In this document: positions 8,101 to 18,165 of the stretch, piece by piece
Layout of the letters: each line of letters opens with the position of its first letter
How positions within the stretch are numbered: the first letter of the stretch is position 1
Assembly: GCA_026391945.1 (NCBI GenBank)
Contig: JAPLDA010000102.1
Span: 1-54,104 of the forward strand
DNA from: Bacteroidota bacterium
GTDB lineage: Bacteria; Bacteroidota; Bacteroidia; AKYH767-A; 2013-40CM-41-45
Direction: 5' to 3'
DNA length: 54,104 nucleotides
Notes under the pieces: generated by a model
Databases searched by the model: none
What the model saw: only the letters and a program-made list of their open reading frames with translations
Told to the model about the DNA's origin: nothing
Translations under genes and position numbers: made by a program

Positions 8101-9450
8101 TTATATTTTAGTCACTTTCGAACTTACTTTCTGCTCTCCGAAAATCAGGTTGAGCGTGTAGGTTCCGCTTTCCAGGTTGTGTTGATCCCTGAACACATGC
8201 ACATTTTTTCCCTGCGTCACCTGGTACGTTTCGGAACTTCTTATTTTTCCTTTCGAATCTGTAAGCTGAATCCACACCCTTCCGTCGGCGGGAATGAAAT
8301 ACGATACATCGAATGATTTATTGAATGGCAACGGGCTGATGCGTTCGATGCTGAGTTCTTTTTTAACAGAGAGTTTGATCGCCGACAGCGGATGAACCAC
8401 GAATTTTCCGTCACGGAAATTCTGGCGCAACCTGTAATAATAGATCGTTGCCGAAGAAGCAGGTTTGTCGGTGTACACATATTCATCACCGTCGGCCAGG
8501 TTCGGATTTGCTTTGATGGTTGCAATCGTTGTAAAATCCGTTCCGTTGATGGAACGTTGCAATGCAAAATAATCAGCATGATCATTTGCTGCCGATGACC
8601 AGTGAATTTTTACTCCCTGTCCGTCGGATTCAATCATGAAATTCACCAGTGATTCTGCCAATGGAACGAGCGAACCCGTTGAACGAATTACGAGGTTGTC
8701 AAAAACCGGTATGTCTTTTCCGCCGCCGTTCATCTCTTTCCCGATGATGATATTGCCCGCATTCTTCCAGTACATCGAGGTGAGCGGTGATCCGGAAGAA
8801 CTCCAGACGATGATGTTGTTCACGAAAATTTCTCCTTTCCCGTTCAACGGGTCATAGATGAACCGGTAATTCCTGAACACGTCATCCACGGGAATTTCAT
8901 AATCGGTGGAAGCCGTTACGGATTCATAACCTCCTTTTTTGTTGTCGACACGGTAAGCGATGGTGATGAAACCTTTGTTCATACCAAAGTTGAATGAGCT
9001 ACCGCGTGAAAAGAAATTCCCGGAACTTTCATTCCGGCGGTAGTCGATGCTGATGTCAATGCCATCCTGGTCGAACAGGGGAGACGACGGTATCACCAGG
9101 TGAATGTCTTTTCCGTTTGTACCGGGAGCCAGCCCGCGCGTGGACGATCGTCCGCCCGGTGCTGCATGGGCAGCGCTGCTTGCGGAGATGGCATCCGGGC
9201 CTAACGTGGAATGTGTAACCGGATCTTTTTCCCAGGTGAATTCACTGATGATTTCACTGTTGCGGTTTAGCTGGTTGCCGCCATTGTCGCCGTTTCCTGA
9301 AGCTCTCGTATGGGATAGCTGAGTCATGTTCAGGTACACCAGCCAGCCGGTGACGAGCGTGAGTACAATGGACAATGCCCCAACTACCATCAGCAACTTT
9401 CCGCTGAGCTTCAATTTGATCCTGTTTCTTTGTCGTAATTTTTTATTCAT
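8101..9450 (-). CDS. Membrane-anchored surface protein with LamG-like and T9SS-type C-terminal regions
   Basis: A 449-residue protein. Residues 1-40 form a very basic start (RQRNRIKLKLSGK) and one hydrophobic helix, the same module as in the neighbouring genes. A Gly/Ser/Asn-rich spacer follows, then a region of about 150 residues that resembles a LamG/jelly-roll fold (SIDYRRNESSGNFFSRG through VFDNLVIRSTG). Next is the Bacteroidota pre-sorting segment (VKIHWSSAANDHADYFALQR, YYYRLRQ) and a C-terminal beta-domain ending GTYTLNLIFGEQKVSSKVTKI-like, consistent with a T9SS type A sorting domain. It is the last gene of a five-gene run, 63 nt after the previous one. Function is unknown; surface exposure is inferred from the domain layout. 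Confidence 0.75.
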   Translation of the reverse strand: MNKKLRQRNRIKLKLSGKLLMVVGALSIVLTLVTGWLVYLNMTQLSHTRASGNGDNGGNQLNRNSEIISEFTWEKDPVTHSTLGPDAISASSAAHAAPGGRSSTRGLAPGTNGKDIHLVIPSSPLFDQDGIDISIDYRRNESSGNFFSRGSSFNFGMNKGFITIAYRVDNKKGGYESVTASTDYEIPVDDVFRNYRFIYDPLNGKGEIFVNNIIVWSSSGSPLTSMYWKNAGNIIIGKEMNGGGKDIPVFDNLVIRSTGSLVPLAESLVNFMIESDGQGVKIHWSSAANDHADYFALQRSINGTDFTTIATIKANPNLADGDEYVYTDKPASSATIYYYRLRQNFRDGKFVVHPLSAIKLSVKKELSIERISPLPFNKSFDVSYFIPADGRVWIQLTDSKGKIRSSETYQVTQGKNVHVFRDQHNLESGTYTLNLIFGEQKVSSKVTKI

Positions 9451-9513
9451 TCCGGCTTCAATATAATTTTAACGGTGATCCAGTAGGCATAAATTGATAC
9501 TGGTTTCTTTCAT

Positions 9514-12189
9514 TTAATTCTTCACAATTTTCTGAAGGAACTTTTTATCCTGGTAAAAAAGAATGACATAATAAATTCCCGACTGGAGATTCTGGAAGTC
9601 GATGAACTCGTATTGGTTCATTCCGTCATTGGCGGTGATCGTTTCTTTTTTTATTGTCTGACCGGATGAGTTGATCAGCTGAAAATCCACGGCTGCCGAC
9701 GTTTTCAGGATAAAGGATACCGTAAAACTTTCATGGAAAGGATTCGGAGTTACGGAAGTGATTTTGAGTTCTGCATCATCTTCTTTCGTATTGTTCTTTA
9801 CGGTCGTGATTTCTGAATAGGTGAAATGTCCGTTGTAATCGGTTTGCTTCAGCCTGTAATATGAATAACCCTGCAATGGATTTTCATCAACATCTGAATA
9901 GTACAGGGCTACCGTGCTGTTGCCGGCTCCCGGTTTCCTGAGCAGCGGATCAAAATGAGTTCCGTCCGATGATCGTTCAATGGTGAAATAATCATTGTTC
10001 AGTTCAGAGGCTGTTGCCCAGGTAAGATCCACTTTGTTTTCTTCAAGCTTCGATTTGAAATAAATCAGCTCAATCGGCAAGGATCCTGCGGCGGAATAAC
10101 CGATGCCGATATGCGAGTTGTTGAAATTGGAAAACGCAGAACGCTTCGCAGTAACCACTCCGCTGTTTACGCCCTGTGTGCCGTTGCTGTGTGTGCCGAC
10201 GGATTGCCATGCAGAAGTTGCATTTTGCCTTACCAAAATCGTGTACGACTGCGGCGACGGACCAGAATTGGATTGACCGTTTTCATTCGCAGTCACCGCA
10301 TACGTTCCGCCGGTCATCGCTGTATTCGCAGCAAGTGTCCAGTAACCGTAGTCGAGCATGTTGTCAACCGTTGTTCCATTCACGGCAACACCGGTGAGCG
10401 GGCCGCTGAGCGGATTCGTGTTGACGAAAGACGCGAGGATGTTGGTGAACCCGGTGGCGCTGCTCAGCGTGACGTTCAGCAGTTCGGAACTGGAAGAAGT
10501 TCCGATAGGGAAATCATACGATCCTGTTCCGTTTACATTCCTTCGTAAATTTCCGACAATGTAATTGGTGGCAGAATAACCCGTAATGGCAGAAGGAGAA
10601 GTGTTGGAGACTTGTATGGCCTGTGAACCGGCAATCAGTTTTCCGCTGGTCAGCGCCAACACTCCGGAGATATTGATTTCTTCATTGGATGAAAAAGTCA
10701 CACCGGATGCATTGTTGATGGTGAGATTGTGAACATTTTCCGGAAGGCCGTTGCCGGTTACCTGGGCGGCTGTTCCGTTGTATGTATAATTACCTCCTGA
10801 ACTTAAAGAGATGGATCCGGTGACCTGTATATTTCCCGTCGTTCCGTTTTCTGATATTCCATTTGGTGAGCCGATCAGAATTCCTCCCCCGCTGTTCAAT
10901 GTAAAATTATTTCCGAGGAGAATGTTTGTTCCGAGGTCGAGAATCGTTCCGCTGTTCACGGTATAATTCATACTGCCAGTAACGGTATTTCCAGATGCAA
11001 CGAATGTCTGGATTCCTGTTTTGCTGAAATTAAATTGTGCAGTGGTATTGATGTTCCCTGTAACGCTGATGGTTCCACCGGTATGAGCATAATTTCCGGA
11101 AAGGTTAATGGTGCCGGTCGCATTGTTTCCACTTGCAGAAACAAAACTGCCTGCCGACAAACTGTAGTTTCCTGCGACATTCAAGGTGCCGACAGCATTG
11201 GTTGAACCAGCGAGAGCGATCGTGCCACCTGTTTGTGAATAATTTCCTGAAACGGTTACCGTTCCGGTGCTGTTGTTTCCTTCAACAACAAGCAATGATC
11301 CGCCCGACAGATTATAATTTCCCGAAATTGTTATTGAACCGCTTGCATTGGTTGAACTGGTAAGAGAGAGGGTTCCGCCGGTGACAGATAAATTTCCGGC
11401 TACTGCAAGCGTCGCTGTACCGGTTCCTAAGTAGACTTCTTTGGTTCCGGTATTGGAAATGGTCAGGTCACCATTCATCGATGTCACTCCTCCGCCTAAA
11501 TTGATGTTGGCTGTTTGCGAAGGACAGTTCCAGGTGAAATTGTAAAATGACTGAAGCCCGGTTGGCGCTGTTGCACAGGTTGTGTAGCCGACGATTTCAC
11601 AAGTTGAACCGGTACTCCATGTTGCCACTGGAATGGCTCCTGCAGTGGTGGTAAAATTATGCTGGTACTTTCCGCCGTTCTCAAAAATGATGTTCGCATT
11701 CGCATTGATCGTAACGGTTCCGGAATTTTTAAATATTCCGGATACATCAAAATCAGTCCCGGCGCCATTGGCAATGGTTAGTGTTTTTCCGGAAGCCAGA
11801 TCCAGTTCACCGCCCGAACTGATCACCAACTGGTCAATGGATGCATTCGCACTTACCGTGACGATGTGGCCGCTCTGTATGGTAACAATTCCGCCAGCTA
11901 TAGTCGGTGCTGCGGTGGCAGCAACCCAGGCGGTTCCATTGTATTTTTGCCACGTGGCAATGGTACTCCAGTTTCCTGATGCAGCGGATCGGAAATCACC
12001 GCTGGAGGCAGCAAACGTATTTTGAGAATTCGATAAGTTAAAGAATACAAACAAACCGGCGGTGACCAGCAGGCATGTTGCCGCCGCTACCACCACGACT
12101 TTTCTTACAGAGAGCTTTGTACGTGTTCTCATCACCAGCCGTGATTTTTTCCGGCCTCTTGTATTATTCCTTAGTTGCCTTGATCTCAT
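9514..12189 (-). CDS. T9SS-sorted beta-solenoid surface protein
   Basis: An 891-residue protein. The N-terminus is long and basic, then KLSVRK and a hydrophobic helix ending GLFVFFNLS. A module starting SAASGNWSTIATWQKYNG and continuing TIQSGHIVTVSANASIDQL resembles the first strands of G8/autotransporter-like beta-helices. Five repeats of exactly 25 residues lie at about 259-383. The C-terminal part has LPIELIYFKSKL, the ELNNDYFTIERSSDG segment, YYRLKQTDY, and a terminal T9SS type A sorting domain (VTPNPFHESFTVSF, SGIYYVILFY). It is probably exported and attached to the cell surface as an adhesin- or matrix-like protein. The start at 12189 could be replaced by the internal Met at residue 20. 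It begins 4 nt after the upstream gene. Confidence 0.82.
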   Translation of the reverse strand: MRSRQLRNNTRGRKKSRLVMRTRTKLSVRKVVVVAAATCLLVTAGLFVFFNLSNSQNTFAASSGDFRSAASGNWSTIATWQKYNGTAWVAATAAPTIAGGIVTIQSGHIVTVSANASIDQLVISSGGELDLASGKTLTIANGAGTDFDVSGIFKNSGTVTINANANIIFENGGKYQHNFTTTAGAIPVATWSTGSTCEIVGYTTCATAPTGLQSFYNFTWNCPSQTANINLGGGVTSMNGDLTISNTGTKEVYLGTGTATLAVAGNLSVTGGTLSLTSSTNASGSITISGNYNLSGGSLLVVEGNNSTGTVTVSGNYSQTGGTIALAGSTNAVGTLNVAGNYSLSAGSFVSASGNNATGTINLSGNYAHTGGTISVTGNINTTAQFNFSKTGIQTFVASGNTVTGSMNYTVNSGTILDLGTNILLGNNFTLNSGGGILIGSPNGISENGTTGNIQVTGSISLSSGGNYTYNGTAAQVTGNGLPENVHNLTINNASGVTFSSNEEINISGVLALTSGKLIAGSQAIQVSNTSPSAITGYSATNYIVGNLRRNVNGTGSYDFPIGTSSSSELLNVTLSSATGFTNILASFVNTNPLSGPLTGVAVNGTTVDNMLDYGYWTLAANTAMTGGTYAVTANENGQSNSGPSPQSYTILVRQNATSAWQSVGTHSNGTQGVNSGVVTAKRSAFSNFNNSHIGIGYSAAGSLPIELIYFKSKLEENKVDLTWATASELNNDYFTIERSSDGTHFDPLLRKPGAGNSTVALYYSDVDENPLQGYSYYRLKQTDYNGHFTYSEITTVKNNTKEDDAELKITSVTPNPFHESFTVSFILKTSAAVDFQLINSSGQTIKKETITANDGMNQYEFIDFQNLQSGIYYVILFYQDKKFLQKIVKN
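11041..11415 (-). repeat. Five in-frame 75-bp repeats coding 25-residue solenoid turns
   Basis: Residues about 259-383 of the host gene consist of five 25-residue units of pattern GT-x-V-x-GNY-x-x-TGGT with an Asn/Ser-rich end. Unit length is constant, as expected for one coil of a right-handed beta-solenoid. Nucleotide similarity between units is moderate, so this is an older expansion. Confidence 0.75.
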
Positions 12190-12193
12190 GGTT

Positions 12194-14656
12194 TTATTTT
12201 AGGTTATTTTTAATGACCTTTTGTGAGATCATTTGGTTGCCGCTTGTCAGTGTCACAACATAAACTCCTTTCGGGAGCGTGTTACGTTCAGTGAAATCAT
12301 ACTGGTTCAAACCATCGTTGGCCCGGATAACATCTTTGAAAAATAATTGTCCGCTTGAATTCACCAGTGTAAATGCAACATCCGCTGTTTCATGCATGAT
12401 AAAATTCACTGTGAATTTTTCATCGAAAGGATTCGGGTAAACAGCCGTAATCTTCAGCGACTGTTCAGGATCATTCCCTGGTTTGTATTTGATGGTTTTT
12501 ATTTCTGAATACGTAAACCGGCCGTCATAATCGGTTTGCTTCAGCCGGTAATAGGAATAACCGGTCATGGGTTTTTTATCCACGTCAGAATAATGAATCG
12601 TGACCGTGCTGTTGCCGGCGCCTCTTTTCCGGAGTACCTCTTCAAACTGTTTACCGTCGGATGAACGTTCCACAGTAAAATAATCGTTGTTCAGTTCTGA
12701 AGCTGTAGCCCAGGAAAGATTGACGACATCTTTGTTTAACTCCGCATTGAAAAATATGAGTTCAATCGGCAGTGATCCGGCTGAAGAAAAACCAATACCG
12801 AAATGCGTGTTGTTGAAATTTGGAAAAGAAGAACGCGATGCCGTCACCACCCCGCCTGCAACACTTTGTGTTCCGTTGTTATGTGTTCCGATGGATTGCC
12901 AGGCTGATGAAACATTTTGTCTCGACAGCACAGTGTACGACTGAGTAGTAGGGCCAGGATTGCTTTGTCCTCTTTCAACCAGCGTAACATCATACGTTCC
13001 GCTGCTCATGGTGGCATTGGGTGTCAATGTCCAGTAACCGAAATCGAGCATATTGTCAACCGTTGTTCCGTTGACGGTGATGCCGCTTAACGGCACAACA
13101 ACAGGATTGGTGTTGACAAACGTTCCGAGGATGTTTGAAAATCCTGCAGCACCGGATAAATTTACCGTGGCCAATTCATAATTTGAAGTGGTTCCCAGGG
13201 GAAAAACATACGAGCCTGTTCCGCTGACGCTTCTTCGTAAATTTCCGGAAACATAATTCGATGATGAATAGCCGGTGATGGCTGAAGTAGCAGTATTCGT
13301 GATGCTCACTTCATTCGATCCTGTCAAAAGAATTCCGGTGGTAAGATTCAGGATATTTGAAACAGCGACAGTTGATGTCAAAGTCACATTGGAACTGTTG
13401 CTGATCGTGAGGTTGTGAACGGTTGCCGGAATACCGTTTCCGGTTACCTGTGCAGTAGCACCGTTGAAAGTAAAGTCGGCGCCGGTGCTGTAAGTCCTGG
13501 TTCCTGTGACCTGTATGCTGCCGGATGCACCGGAACTCGTAATTCCGTTTGCGTTGGCTGTCGTGATCGCTCCGCCTGAGTTCAGGTCGAATGTTCCGGT
13601 GGATCCGTTAATGATGTTGGTTCCGAAATTTACATTTGCTCCCGACAGGATGGCAAAGTTGATGGCTCCTGAAAATGTTGCTCCTGAATTTGAAAATGCC
13701 TGCACGGATGTTCCGTTGAAATTAACGGCTCCGCTTCCTCCGCCTTTTTGAAAAGTTCCGCCGGTAAGCGTAACATTCCCTGCCAGGTTCAATACTGTTG
13801 CACCACTGAAACCATTCAACGTAAAAGTTCCGCCGCTTTGAATGAAATTTCCGGAAACCGTGAGGTTCGCATTGGCACTCCAGGCGAGTTCCACATCGCC
13901 AGCGCCAGTGCTCACAATGTTCAGGTCACCGAGTACCGTTGTAAGTGATCCGCCCAGGCTTACACCGGTTCCGCTTATCTGGCCCGGACAATTCCATGTA
14001 AAGTTGTAGAAGTTCTGGGTAAGGCCATTCAGTGTGCTGTTGTAACTGGTGTACCCGATGATTTCACACGTGGAACCTGTGTTCCATGTTGCCACCGGAA
14101 CAGTTCCGCTGGTTGTTGTGAAATTGTGCTGGTATTTTCCGCCGTTTTGAAAGGCCATGGTTGAGCTCAGATTTTGAGTTACCGTTCCGGCATTTTTAAA
14201 TATACCGGTCACATCAAAATCGGTTCCGGCACCATTTGCAATCGTCAGTGTCTTTGCACTGTTGAGTATGACAGTGCCTCCTGAATTGATCACCACCTGG
14301 TCAACCGTAACGCTGGCAGTAATCGTAACTGTATTTCCTGTTTGAATGGTGATTACTCCGTCAGCGCTCGTAGGAGTGGAGATAGCGGCCACCCAACTGG
14401 TTCCATTGTAACGTTGCCAGGTGGTTGTGCTGCTCCAGTTTCCTGTGGCTGCAGAACGGTAATCACCGGTTGCAACGGCCAACACTTTTTCAGGATTCGA
14501 GAAATTAAAAAACAAGATCAATCCTGAAACAAGGAGAACAATTGCACAGGAGGCAACCAGCAGGATTGTTTTTCCGCTGAGCTTGTTACGGTTTCTCATG
14601 CCCATTTTATTCCTTCGGTTGCCGGAATTTAATGGCTTATGTAAATTGATTTTCAT
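12194..14656 (-). CDS. T9SS-sorted beta-solenoid surface protein, paralogue
   Basis: An 820-residue paralogue of the 9514-12189 product. The basic start leads to RNRNKLSGKTILLV and a helix ending GLILFFNFS, then GDYRSAATGNWSSTTTWQRY and TIQTGNTVTITASVTVDQV. The middle is a Gly/Thr/Asn-rich solenoid, less regular than in its neighbour. The C-terminal region repeats the neighbour's order: LPIELIFFNAEL, ELNNDYFTVERSSDG, YYRLKQTDYDGRF, then VYPNPFDEKFTVNF and GVYVVTL of the T9SS sorting domain. The pair most likely arose by tandem duplication. The gene is 11 nt from the upstream gene and 4 nt from the downstream one. The role at the cell surface is inferred; there is no enzymatic motif. Confidence 0.82.
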   Translation of the reverse strand: MKINLHKPLNSGNRRNKMGMRNRNKLSGKTILLVASCAIVLLVSGLILFFNFSNPEKVLAVATGDYRSAATGNWSSTTTWQRYNGTSWVAAISTPTSADGVITIQTGNTVTITASVTVDQVVINSGGTVILNSAKTLTIANGAGTDFDVTGIFKNAGTVTQNLSSTMAFQNGGKYQHNFTTTSGTVPVATWNTGSTCEIIGYTSYNSTLNGLTQNFYNFTWNCPGQISGTGVSLGGSLTTVLGDLNIVSTGAGDVELAWSANANLTVSGNFIQSGGTFTLNGFSGATVLNLAGNVTLTGGTFQKGGGSGAVNFNGTSVQAFSNSGATFSGAINFAILSGANVNFGTNIINGSTGTFDLNSGGAITTANANGITSSGASGSIQVTGTRTYSTGADFTFNGATAQVTGNGIPATVHNLTISNSSNVTLTSTVAVSNILNLTTGILLTGSNEVSITNTATSAITGYSSSNYVSGNLRRSVSGTGSYVFPLGTTSNYELATVNLSGAAGFSNILGTFVNTNPVVVPLSGITVNGTTVDNMLDFGYWTLTPNATMSSGTYDVTLVERGQSNPGPTTQSYTVLSRQNVSSAWQSIGTHNNGTQSVAGGVVTASRSSFPNFNNTHFGIGFSSAGSLPIELIFFNAELNKDVVNLSWATASELNNDYFTVERSSDGKQFEEVLRKRGAGNSTVTIHYSDVDKKPMTGYSYYRLKQTDYDGRFTYSEIKTIKYKPGNDPEQSLKITAVYPNPFDEKFTVNFIMHETADVAFTLVNSSGQLFFKDVIRANDGLNQYDFTERNTLPKGVYVVTLTSGNQMISQKVIKNNLK

Positions 14657-14667
14657 AGATGCCGGGA

Positions 14668-17600
14668 TTATTTTTTAATTATTTTTTGTGTTATTTTTTT
14701 GTCGTTGTAAAGGATGGTCAGGATGTACATCCCGGGTGTTAAACCGGTTTGATCCGTGTATTCGTAACGGTTGCTGCCGGCTTCAGCATTCATGTCTTCA
14801 GCATTCACCAGTTGTCCTCCCGTTGTACTCAGTCGTACATTCACCGGTCCGGCTTTGTCGGTTCGATACACCACATGAAAAGAATTTTCGAATGGATTCG
14901 GACCGATATCCTCAATGACAAAATTGTCGGCTTTGATATCGTGTATATTCACTGACTTGATTTCCGAGTACGTAAAATGGCCGTCATAATCAGTTTGTTT
15001 TAAGCGGTAATACGAAGTTCCTTCGATAGGATTTTTGTCGATGATGCCGTAGTTCAACGTGATGTTGCTGTTGCCTGCTCCCGGAATTTGCTGGATACTT
15101 TCAAAGTTTATTCCGTCCCGGCTTCTCTCTATATCAAAATGGTCGTTGTTTATTTCTGCTGCCGTGATCCAGTTGATCTTCACTTCATTTCCTTCCGCCT
15201 TTGCCTGGAACAAAGCGAGTTTGATTGGCAGCGGGTTGGAATGACTGATGATGACCAGGTGCGAAAAGGATGATATGCCGCTGGCCGAAACCCTGCCCGC
15301 TGCGCTGGTACTGCCGGTTCCATTACCGGTTGGTTGACCCCAGTCGCTTCCTGTCCACGGAAGAATGGCAAGTGAACCTGTTTTGTTTACCGGTGACAGC
15401 GTATTTTCCGCAGCGTCATAAGTGAGTGTAATGTCTGCTGTGAATCCCGGGGCGGAAATGTTCCACCAGCGGTCGATCACATCCGTCACGGAAATATCGT
15501 TTCCGTTGATCGCCATGTTTACCGGTTGTGTACTGTTAGCGATGAGCGGGTAAGGCTGGTTGTCGGTAGAAGAGGTGGCGCGCGTTGAAACGGAAACATC
15601 TCCGCCGAAACCTGATACAGGAGTGAAGTCAACAGGAATGTAAGTACCTGCATTCACACCGAATGGGAAAGTATGAGTGCCGGAAACAAGATGTTTCCAG
15701 TTGATGATGCTTGTGTTATTGGCAGCGTTCATCTCGCTTTTGATATACCCGCCGGTTCTTGAAATGGCTGAAGGAATTCCTGACTCAACGGAAAGTGTAT
15801 ACCCATTCAGGTTCAGTTCGCCATGAACCAGTTCGAGCCGCGTTCTTACAAAAACATTCGATGATACAAGAGCCGTGTATTCCGTGTTGTCTGTTCCGTT
15901 AAAATTGATGCGTAGAATTCCGTACTGGTGCTGGCTGAGTGTTGCAATTCCCGCTCCTGTTCCGGAGATCGCCTGGTTGTCGGAACCGTTGTATTCCACC
16001 ACGCTGTTTGCATCCAGGAAAAAATTCATGTTGTTTGCCGCGCAGATGCTTGCGGCATTGCTGCCGTCATACAAACCACGCGCACGATACGTCCGGAGAA
16101 TTCCACCGGAGTCGACACGCATCCCGCAATAGGTTCCCATGCTGTTCGATACAACTTGTCCGCTGTTGATGTTGAGTGCTCCGCCGGCAGCGATTCTCAG
16201 GAAATCATTGGATGCCGTAGTGTGTGCCATCACCTGTAAATTTCCCGATGCAATGTTGAGGATGCAGTTGGCTGCTATGGTTTGTTTTACCTGTTGGATA
16301 AAATGTGAATTGGCAAGCCTGCTGAATTGAATGGTTCCGTTTCTCCTGTAGTTAAGCTGACCGAAAACGGTTCCTGTTCCGGCGACAGCATGAGTGATCA
16401 ACCCGTTTCCTGAAATGGTATAATGTGGTCCGGAAATATTCAGTACATGCGTTGCGCAAACAGGAGAGGAGTTGTTGTCATAAGTCAGCGTTCCGTTGGA
16501 TTGTGTAAAATCTCCGTTCACCGATAACGAGACCACCTGTGAAGAAGGTACCGATGTGTTGTTATGAAAATAAATTCCGCCGCCGCTTTGGTTCAGTGAA
16601 CCGTTCACATTCATGGCCGTGGCTCCTGTATCGCCTTTGATGGAAAGACTTCCCGATGAAACGGAAACATTTCCGTTTACCGATACTGCCGTGGCTCCGC
16701 CGTTGTGAGATAGGAATGTATTGCCACCGTTGATGAGGAGGTCGCCGCCGATGGCAATGGAAAGATCATGCGATGCCGCCGATGTTCCGTAATTGAAACT
16801 CGACAGCGTTCCATTCACCTGTACATTTCCGTTGACGATCACGTTTTCGGTTCCGGATGAAGCAGCACTGGTGAATTCAGAAGTGCCGGTTCCGTTGATC
16901 GAAAGGTTTCCGCCGATCGTCATGTTCAGCCGTGCATTGTTCATGGTGGAGCCGATGGACGAGAGCGAAGTCCCCCTGAATTTATCAGCAGCATTTGAAA
17001 AATTAATATTGAAATTATTGGTGATGTTGATGGAGCAAAGTCCGCCGGATGAATGACAGGCCGTTTGTCCCATGAAAATTCCTCCGTTCAAAACAAGGTT
17101 GCCAAAGGATGCGGAGAACGTTCCTGAATTCAGCGTCGTCACATTATAGAGAATGCGCGTATCGCCTGTTGACTGCGAGAATGTTCCGGCTACGTTGAAG
17201 GCAGCATTGCCGTTACTCACAGCACCCACTCCCGAGTTGTTGATGATTTTTACGTTTCCCAGGTTGGTAAAATTTCCGTTTACATTCACGGTGATGTTTC
17301 CGTTACCGTCATTCAATCCGTAAAAAATTCCACCGGTGTTGCTGATGCTGTTCGTGGTGATGGTAAACGATGAAGGATGAGTTCCGTAGTGTCCGTAAAA
17401 AATGGAGTTCACGGAAGTCAGTACAATGTTCCCGATAGTGGTGGTAGTGATGTTTCCCGATTTGTCTAAGGTCACCCAGCCCTGGTCAACGGTAAGGGTT
17501 CCTGTTACCGGGTGAGCCTGGAAGCCGTTGTCCTGGTTCCATTCCACGATGGTGTTGGAAACAGAAGGAGAGTTCAGCGTGAGGTTTCCGAAACTTCCGG

Positions 17601-18147
17601 TGATCACGGTGCTGAGAGGTATCAGGTAGTTGTACCATTTTTTGATGATGAGTGTGCTGGTGGGAGAAAAATTTTCTGATCCGTTCGTAAACAGCGAAGC
17701 TCCTGCAAGCGTATTGTTTCCCGGCTGCCATGTAAACGACGAGCCGGCTCCGAGTGTAAATAGCACTCCGGGAAGTGTCAGGCTGATGTTTCCGCCGTTC
17801 ATCGTTACGGCGCCATTCACAGAAAAAATTCCGCTGATGGAAAGGATGCTTGAGTTCGTCCAGGTGAGTGTTCCGCCTGTCGAAACCGTTACAGCATGTA
17901 CCTGTTGATTGGCATTGACCGTGATGGTATGCCCGGCGCCAATGGTGACGTTATCCGATGCAGCCGGAACACCAGCCGGGCTCCAGCAGGTTGGTGAATT
18001 CCAGTTTCCCGATGCCACGGTGGTTTTGTTGCTTGCATGGAGAACAGGCATGTTGAAAACAAGCAGGGCAATCCATGTACAGATCAACCGGATTTTTATT
18101 TTGTATGGGAAATTTTTCAGCATTTTTTTTCGTGGTGTTGGTAACAC
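14668..18147 (-). CDS. Large T9SS-sorted beta-solenoid surface protein
   Basis: An 1159-residue protein. Unlike its neighbours it has an ordinary signal peptide (helix ending NMPVLHAS). The mature part begins TTVASGNWNSPTCWSPAGVP followed by VTIGAGHTITVNANQQV, the same G8-like opening. A long solenoid of INGN/VSGNFTQ-type strands fills residues about 100-900. The C-terminal part has LPIKLALFQAKAEGNEVKI, EINNDHFDIERSRDG and YYRLKQTDYDGHF, and ends with a T9SS type A sorting domain (IGPNPFENSFHVVY, GMYILTILY). The Met at residue 9 (position 18123) is preceded by a run of A and may be the real start. It follows the 99-residue gene by 18 nt. Confidence 0.82.
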   Translation of the reverse strand: MLPTPRKKMLKNFPYKIKIRLICTWIALLVFNMPVLHASNKTTVASGNWNSPTCWSPAGVPAASDNVTIGAGHTITVNANQQVHAVTVSTGGTLTWTNSSILSISGIFSVNGAVTMNGGNISLTLPGVLFTLGAGSSFTWQPGNNTLAGASLFTNGSENFSPTSTLIIKKWYNYLIPLSTVITGSFGNLTLNSPSVSNTIVEWNQDNGFQAHPVTGTLTVDQGWVTLDKSGNITTTTIGNIVLTSVNSIFYGHYGTHPSSFTITTNSISNTGGIFYGLNDGNGNITVNVNGNFTNLGNVKIINNSGVGAVSNGNAAFNVAGTFSQSTGDTRILYNVTTLNSGTFSASFGNLVLNGGIFMGQTACHSSGGLCSINITNNFNINFSNAADKFRGTSLSSIGSTMNNARLNMTIGGNLSINGTGTSEFTSAASSGTENVIVNGNVQVNGTLSSFNYGTSAASHDLSIAIGGDLLINGGNTFLSHNGGATAVSVNGNVSVSSGSLSIKGDTGATAMNVNGSLNQSGGGIYFHNNTSVPSSQVVSLSVNGDFTQSNGTLTYDNNSSPVCATHVLNISGPHYTISGNGLITHAVAGTGTVFGQLNYRRNGTIQFSRLANSHFIQQVKQTIAANCILNIASGNLQVMAHTTASNDFLRIAAGGALNINSGQVVSNSMGTYCGMRVDSGGILRTYRARGLYDGSNAASICAANNMNFFLDANSVVEYNGSDNQAISGTGAGIATLSQHQYGILRINFNGTDNTEYTALVSSNVFVRTRLELVHGELNLNGYTLSVESGIPSAISRTGGYIKSEMNAANNTSIINWKHLVSGTHTFPFGVNAGTYIPVDFTPVSGFGGDVSVSTRATSSTDNQPYPLIANSTQPVNMAINGNDISVTDVIDRWWNISAPGFTADITLTYDAAENTLSPVNKTGSLAILPWTGSDWGQPTGNGTGSTSAAGRVSASGISSFSHLVIISHSNPLPIKLALFQAKAEGNEVKINWITAAEINNDHFDIERSRDGINFESIQQIPGAGNSNITLNYGIIDKNPIEGTSYYRLKQTDYDGHFTYSEIKSVNIHDIKADNFVIEDIGPNPFENSFHVVYRTDKAGPVNVRLSTTGGQLVNAEDMNAEAGSNRYEYTDQTGLTPGMYILTILYNDKKITQKIIKK

Positions 18148-18165
18148 AATTCAGTGACCGGAAAT

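Noticed and set aside
9514-18147. Polysaccharide-degrading enzyme suspected from the beta-helix fold
   Set aside because: I saw no pectate-lyase or glycosidase catalytic motif; the repeats are plain Gly/Thr/Asn strands as in adhesins.
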